DNA of 36,065 nucleotides, taken from NCBI GenBank assembly GCA_029777755.1, contig JAKORQ010000077.1:1-36065 (forward strand), in the 5' to 3' direction. A program made the position numbers and the translations under genes. Positions 31,814 to 36,065 of this stretch are shown here, in pieces (within the stretch, counting starts at the first letter, position 1; every line of letters begins with the position of its first letter). Source of the stretch: Planctomycetota bacterium. GTDB lineage: Bacteria; Planctomycetota; Phycisphaerae; Tepidisphaerales; Tepidisphaeraceae. The notes beneath the pieces are model-generated. The model was not told the origin of the DNA, did not search any database, and was given only the letters and a program-made list of their open reading frames with translations.

Positions 31814-33310
31814 TTACTCCACGACTTTTCCGCCGAACTGCTTCTCGCAGATCTCGCGGGCGATTTTCTCCACCCGCTGTCCGCTGGTGGTGTCCCCGGC
31901 CGAGAAGTAGCTGCGCAGGACGCTCTTCTCATTGGTCGAGATGCGGATGTAGCCGGAGTACCAGCCATCCTCCAGATGGACGTGGCCGGGGTTAAGCTCC
32001 ACGCCCTTCTCGAGGCAGGTTCCCTGCAGGTCGATGCCGTCGTCGGTGGCCGACTGCTGACGGGCGCCCTCGCCGCCGAAGTAGCTGAGGATCGCCGCCA
32101 TGGCGCCATCGCGGCCCATGTCGTCGGCAAACTGGTAGTTCATCTCGCCGGTGGTGAAGATCTTCTCCTGCATGCTCCACAGTTCGCTCATCATCCCCGG
32201 TTGACGCTTCAGCGCCGCCAGGAACAGCAGCACCGTAACCAGCGAATTCTCCGCGCTCACGGTAAGGTCGCCAAGCTTGAGGCGATGGTAGTAGTGCCCT
32301 GACTCCTCGGCCGCCGCGATGGCGCCGATGCGCGTCATGTACTCCTTGATCTGCGAGTGCCCATTGCGGAACAGCACCGGGCGTGCGCCCAGCTTGCCCC
32401 ATTCGGCCAGCGCCAGCGGCGAGACCTTCGGGTCATACAGAACGGCCGGGGCATCGCTGCCCCCTTCCGCCTGCAGGCACTGCCTGAGGATCGGCACGAA
32501 GGCAAAGCCGGCCGTGAGGATGCCGCGTGAGTCACCGAAGACGATGCGATCGCCATCGCCATCGACGCCGATCACCGCCTGCGCCCCGACCTGCTTCGCG
32601 AGGGCGACGGCCGCCTCCATCTTTCCCTGGCTGGTGGGATTGGGCGATCCGGTGGGGAAATTGCCGTCGGGCACCAGACGCAGGGCATGCACCTTTACCC
32701 CGGCCTTCTGCAGCGCCCGGAACATCTCCGGCCCGCAGGAGCCATTGAAGCCATCAAGCACTACCGTGATCCCCTCAAGGTCGCCTGGCTTGAGGCCTGC
32801 GGTCTTCAGCGAGTAGTCGATGTACTCGCGATCCAGGTCCAGCAGTGTGAGTGTCCCGCCGGGGGCTTCGGCGAACTTTTCCGCGCTGTGGTAAAGCTCG
32901 CGCACCTTGGTAAGCCCGCCCATCGGCCCGCAGTCCTGCCCGATCGCCTGCACCGGGGGGATGACAAACTTCACACCCACGTAGGCGGCCGGGTTGTGCG
33001 AGGCCGTGACGGTCAGCCCCATGCAGTTGGGATGCTGCTGCGAGATCCAGTGCGTCTGGAAATAGCTGTGCGGCGTGCTGATCGGCTCCATGCGGGCAAA
33101 TACCCGCAGACCCATCCTCATGGCGACATCGATACCGATGCCCATCACCCGCCCGGCCGCCAGGCGGGCATCGCGGGCAAACGTCACCGTGTCGACCTTC
33201 AGCAGCCGGCCGTAGGCAAAGGTGGCCTCAAACAGCCGCGCCACCTGCTCATCGTTGAACTCCGACGCCTCCCAGCGCGCGTCGTAAACCTTTATCGGAT
33301 CCTTGGACAT
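31814..33310 (-). CDS. Phosphoglucomutase/phosphomannomutase
   Basis: 498 residues, alpha-D-phosphohexomutase superfamily. Active-site serine loop TASHNP (about residues 103-108), magnesium loop DGDGDR (near 250), sugar-binding loop AEESGHYY (near 336) and the C-terminal phosphate-binding segment YIRISTNE (near 450). It interconverts hexose 6- and 1-phosphates. With galU upstream it would feed UDP-glucose synthesis from glucose-6-phosphate. It is the last gene of the ROK-galU-mutase set, 67 bases after galU, and is followed by a strong terminator. Glucose versus mannose specificity cannot be told from sequence alone. Confidence 0.9.
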   Translation of the reverse strand: MSKDPIKVYDARWEASEFNDEQVARLFEATFAYGRLLKVDTVTFARDARLAAGRVMGIGIDVAMRMGLRVFARMEPISTPHSYFQTHWISQQHPNCMGLTVTASHNPAAYVGVKFVIPPVQAIGQDCGPMGGLTKVRELYHSAEKFAEAPGGTLTLLDLDREYIDYSLKTAGLKPGDLEGITVVLDGFNGSCGPEMFRALQKAGVKVHALRLVPDGNFPTGSPNPTSQGKMEAAVALAKQVGAQAVIGVDGDGDRIVFGDSRGILTAGFAFVPILRQCLQAEGGSDAPAVLYDPKVSPLALAEWGKLGARPVLFRNGHSQIKEYMTRIGAIAAAEESGHYYHRLKLGDLTVSAENSLVTVLLFLAALKRQPGMMSELWSMQEKIFTTGEMNYQFADDMGRDGAMAAILSYFGGEGARQQSATDDGIDLQGTCLEKGVELNPGHVHLEDGWYSGYIRISTNEKSVLRSYFSAGDTTSGQRVEKIAREICEKQFGGKVVE

Positions 33311-33377
33311 GGCAGATTCCGCTGTTGATTGTTCCTGTTGATTGATAAAGCCTTGACGGGCACCAGGGCACGCATCC

Positions 33378-34340
33378 TCACGAAGCCTTCACCTGCAGCG
33401 CAAGCTGCTTCGCGATCGACTCGCAGATCTCCACGCGATAGACGCTGCTGAGCGCCAGGGCGATCTGCGTTTCCATCAGCGCCTGCGGGATGCCGGTATC
33501 CAGGCGCTGGCCCTTTACGTCCACAATCCAGTACTTGTCGCAGTTCTGCCGCAGGTGCTCCTGCGCCGCGGTCATCTGGATCTCGCCCTTCTCGCGCACG
33601 TTGTTGCGGATAAGGAACTCCAGCGAGTCGAAGATCTGCGCCGAGAACACATGCATGCCAAAGTGCCCCAGGTAGGTGCCCGGGGGCACGCCCGGCGTCA
33701 GCAGCCGCTCGCGGGCCACCTCGATGGTGGGCTTCTCGATGATCAGCTCCGCCTTGTAGATGCCGTGCGCCAGGTCGATCGGCCGGCCCTTGATCACGCC
33801 GAACAGGTGCAGCAGGTGCTCCTGCGTCGGCTGCACGCCGCTGACCACGTCGCACTCGTACTGCTCGTAGATGTTGATCATCTGCCGGGCGCAGCGCTCG
33901 CGGGTGGCGCTGATGTAAATGTGGTCGCCGAGCATCAGCAGGAATGGATCGTCGCCGACGAAATCCTTCGCCTGGTAGACAGCGTGGCCAAACCCCTCTG
34001 GGGATTCCTGCACCGCGAACGACAGCCGCTCGCCGAACGCCTGCAGCTTCTGGCTGGCGGCCAGCGCCCAGTCCTTGCCCTTGAACGGTCCCTTCGCAAG
34101 CTCCTCGTCCATCTTGCGGAAGTAGTTGCGATATATCTCCTCGTCGCCGGGGGTGCAGACGATGCAGATCTCCTCAATGCCGCTCTCGATGGCCTCCTCG
34201 CCGATGATCTGCATGATCGGCTTGGTGAGCCCGTCGCGATCGACCAGCGGGAACATCTCCTTCTTTACCACCGTCGATGCGGGATACTGACGTGTTCCCC
34301 GGCCAGCGGCCGTGATCACTGCCTTGCGAACTTTCGCCAT
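33378..34340 (-). CDS. galU: UTP-glucose-1-phosphate uridylyltransferase (GalU type)
   Basis: 320 residues. Nucleotide-binding start AVITAAGRGTRQYPAS, then KEMFPLVDR, GEEAIESGIEEI, ESPEGFGHAVYQAKDF and LLMLGDHIY carrying the metal-binding Asp. These are the hallmarks of bacterial GalU, which makes UDP-glucose from UTP and glucose-1-phosphate. AGGAGC lies eight bases upstream of the ATG. It is 37 bases after the ROK regulator and 67 before the mutase. Confidence 0.88.
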   Translation of the reverse strand: MAKVRKAVITAAGRGTRQYPASTVVKKEMFPLVDRDGLTKPIMQIIGEEAIESGIEEICIVCTPGDEEIYRNYFRKMDEELAKGPFKGKDWALAASQKLQAFGERLSFAVQESPEGFGHAVYQAKDFVGDDPFLLMLGDHIYISATRERCARQMINIYEQYECDVVSGVQPTQEHLLHLFGVIKGRPIDLAHGIYKAELIIEKPTIEVARERLLTPGVPPGTYLGHFGMHVFSAQIFDSLEFLIRNNVREKGEIQMTAAQEHLRQNCDKYWIVDVKGQRLDTGIPQALMETQIALALSSVYRVEICESIAKQLALQVKAS

Positions 34341-34377
34341 GATCGTTGCTCCTGGTTCTCTTCCTTTGCCCGACCTT

Positions 34378-35541
34378 CTAGACTTCCCACGACTCCACCG
34401 GCATCACGATGCGATCTATGCCGGCCGCCACCAGGCCCGCCAGCCGATACCGCGGCGCGCCATGGCAGATCATCTTCCCGAACCTGCGCCACAGGCATCC
34501 GTTGATCACCGCCTGTGAAAGATGCTCCATCACGCTGGCAGGAAGCTCATTCAGGCTGCCGGTGATGATCACGCGATCGATCCCCATGACGTTGGCGGCG
34601 GCCGCGATCGCCGTCGCCACATGCTCCAGCGCATCGGCCAGCCATCTCCGCACGCCATACCTGTCGATGTGTTCCGCCAGGTCGGCGAAGGTGACGTCTT
34701 TCCTCCCCACCTCTGCCGCGAACGACTCCAGCAGGCCGGCGCGATTCACCAGCGTCTCCACGCACCCGACCGATCCGCAGCCGCAGCGCCGGCGATTGCC
34801 CACCACCGGCGTGTGTCCCAGTTCGCCATTGAGCGCCAGCGGGCCGACGTACACCTTTCCACCAACGGCCGCCGCAGCACCCAGCCCATCCCCGAAATCG
34901 ACCAGCAGGAAATCGGACAGTCGCTCACCATCGGGCGGATCAACCGCAAGCTGGCCATACGCCAGCGCCCTGATCTCCTGCAACAGCGTGGTTCGCCGGC
35001 CAATCACTTCGCCGACCAGCTCGATCAGGTTCACGCTGTCGAGCCAGCGGAGGTTGGGGGCGAGCAGAACCCGCCCGGCCCGTTCATCCACCACGCCCGG
35101 CACACTCACCAGCGCTGCCACCACCTCGTCGCTCATCACGCCGCGGCATGCTTCCTTGAGCTGCCTTTTCCACGCGCTGGCAGAATCAGGGGTCTGGAAC
35201 GTGACTGTCCACTGGTCCTCGCTGTAGCTCCCGATCGGCGCCCGCGCCAGGCGCGTGTTGGAGGTTCCCAGTTGAATGGCAAGGAATGGTGCGCGCGAGG
35301 TGCTCAGGCGCAGCATCCGCCCCGGGCGTCCAAGCTTGCCGGCCCCGGTGGGCGCCGGCTGATCGATCTCCTCCACAATCCCCTCGGCCAGCAGCTCATC
35401 GACAATCTTGCCGGCCGTCACCTGGCTCATCCCCACCTGCTTGGCCAGGTCCGCCCGGGAAGCCGGCGCAGACCGCATGAGTGCCCGCACGATGGCGCGT
35501 TTGTTGTAGCGTCGAAGAGAAGCCGGCCGCCCGATCATCAT
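34378..35541 (-). CDS. ROK-family transcriptional regulator
   Basis: 387 residues. The N-terminal winged helix (about 12-60: SRADLAKQVGMSQVTAGKIVDEL) is followed by a ROK sugar-kinase-like domain. The zinc motif CGCGSVGCVE and the preceding GELGHTPV are intact, but the ATP-site start reads AIQLGTSNTRLA, with Gln where kinases have Asp, consistent with a regulator that binds sugar without phosphorylating it. It probably controls this operon, in response to an unknown sugar. Two ATGs in tandem begin at 35541; there is no ribosome-binding site, and the promoter lies almost on the start codon. Confidence 0.88.
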   Translation of the reverse strand: MMIGRPASLRRYNKRAIVRALMRSAPASRADLAKQVGMSQVTAGKIVDELLAEGIVEEIDQPAPTGAGKLGRPGRMLRLSTSRAPFLAIQLGTSNTRLARAPIGSYSEDQWTVTFQTPDSASAWKRQLKEACRGVMSDEVVAALVSVPGVVDERAGRVLLAPNLRWLDSVNLIELVGEVIGRRTTLLQEIRALAYGQLAVDPPDGERLSDFLLVDFGDGLGAAAAVGGKVYVGPLALNGELGHTPVVGNRRRCGCGSVGCVETLVNRAGLLESFAAEVGRKDVTFADLAEHIDRYGVRRWLADALEHVATAIAAAANVMGIDRVIITGSLNELPASVMEHLSQAVINGCLWRRFGKMICHGAPRYRLAGLVAAGIDRIVMPVESWEV

Positions 35542-35580
35542 TTAGTGAATAGATTTAATTAAGTAAGCTAACAAAGTCAA
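35542..35580 (-). promoter_or_regulatory. Promoter and AT-rich operator of the ROK operon
   Basis: On the minus strand TTGACT (35580-35575) and TAAATC (35557-35552) are 17 bases apart. An imperfect palindrome TTAG...TTAA...CTAA (35542-35571) covers the -10 region, like XylR/NagC-class ROK operators. It is the most AT-rich patch of this end of the window. The predicted start of transcription (about 35545) makes the mRNA nearly leaderless. Confidence 0.5.
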
Positions 35581-36065
35581 TTGAAAAGCCGCAGATGGGG
35601 CACTGATGGGTAGACTCGATTTCTCGATCAAGCGGCAACGCCGATCAGGCACGAAGGCACGAAAGACTGTGGAGTTGCCTTGGCTGAAGGAGAATCCTGT
35701 TTTCACCACGTTGCAGCGACGAAACGACGGAACACGATGCAAGAGTAGAGCAGGTCAGCCTCGACCTGCGGGATGAGGATGGCACGGCACGCCAATCGGC
35801 TAGTCCGGCTCACACCAGCGCGATACACGCCGCTCCACTTGCATCCGTGCCGCACCCGATCTTGTTTTATTCTTGCGTTAACCCTTCCACGCGTGGTTGA
35901 TCCTTGTATTACCGGGCTGATCACCGACATACCCTTGTCAGTGACTCCTGTAAGCTGATCTGTGGCAATGGATTGCTGGCGGGTCGTTGGCCGCGGATCG
36001 GCTTGCAATCGACTTTTGACCAGATAAGATTCTTCCAAACAAAAGCTAAACGCGGCGGAGTTGGC
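35581..36065. other. Gene-free right end
   Basis: About 485 bases with ACGAAGGCACGAA repeat (35649-35665), a degenerate CACCACG..GACGAAACGACGG stretch (35703-35731) and one hairpin element (35745-35793). No supported gene; a 111-codon minus frame has no family resemblance. Confidence 0.55.
35745..35793 (+). repeat. Hairpin-tail element, copy e
   Basis: GTAGAGC lead, perfect 6-base stem CAGGTC (35751-35756) / GACCTG (35763-35768) with loop AGCCTC, tail CGGGATGAGGATGG, then ACGCC. Confidence 0.5.

Noticed and set aside
35703..36038. 111-codon minus-strand frame at the right end
   Set aside because: Crosses repeats and a hairpin element, no ribosome-binding site, no recognisable motif.
1..36065. 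CRISPR array, tRNA, rRNA or insertion sequence
   Set aside because: No regularly spaced identical repeats, no clover-leaf T-loop signature and no transposase gene were seen; absence of tRNA was judged by eye only.

Overview
The window is a GC-rich bacterial chromosome segment that looks like Planctomycetota, most likely class Phycisphaerae. The evidence is a type IV-like prepilin-cleaved protein with a planctomycete-style DGH tail, an abundance of NHL beta-propeller lipoproteins and multihaem cytochromes, DUF1569 and DUF2332 proteins, a membrane-anchored BRCT-like protein, and long intergenic spaces carrying dispersed repeats. Taxonomy is inferred from gene families only. No rRNA, tRNA or CRISPR array was recognised.

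Layout. (1) Positions 1-6334, minus strand: one compact operon encoding a tetrahaem cytochrome, an NHL lipoprotein, a pentahaem lipoprotein, a 672-residue outer-membrane beta-barrel, a second NHL lipoprotein and a second tetrahaem-type cytochrome cut by the left edge. This is a strong candidate for a porin-cytochrome extracellular electron conduit. (2) 6789-12699, plus strand: a divergent System I cytochrome c maturation operon in the order ccmE, ccmF, an unknown exported protein, ccmA, ccmB, ccmC, and a 45-residue ccmD-like protein. CcmE has Cys (CxxxY) instead of His as haem ligand and no ccmG/ccmH is present. (3) 12755-17799: a DinB-like DUF1569 protein, a prepilin-like protein, a DtxR-family metal regulator with its probable operator, a repeat-rich gene-free stretch, a membrane coiled-coil BRCT protein and a divergent zinc-ribbon membrane protein. 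(4) 18112-25918: a DUF2332 protein, a decayed HNH nuclease, a YgbA-family nitrosative-stress protein with a perfect FNR/DNR-type box, a Nudix hydrolase, a site-2 protease, a protease-dead HtrA-like PDZ protein and a quinol-type nitric oxide reductase. (5) 26321-31349, minus strand: a small membrane protein, an ABC ATPase, a MacB/FtsX-type permease with a His/Asp-rich loop, and a large secreted clan GH-A glycosidase. (6) 31814-35541, minus strand: ROK regulator, galU and a phosphoglucomutase/phosphomannomutase, an operon for making activated sugars.

How the parts fit. The cytochrome conduit needs the ccm operon facing it to attach haem, and a qNOR plus a YgbA protein behind an FNR/DNR box point to life at low oxygen with nitrogen oxides. 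The carbohydrate genes at the right fit a polysaccharide-degrading heterotroph.

The most unexpected signal lies between genes: five copies of a short element, each a hairpin of changed but still paired sequence preceded by a GAGC/GAGT-type lead and followed by a conserved CGGGAGGTAAG-type tail, scattered over three intergenic regions together with ACGAAG-type and CACAGAT-type repeats.
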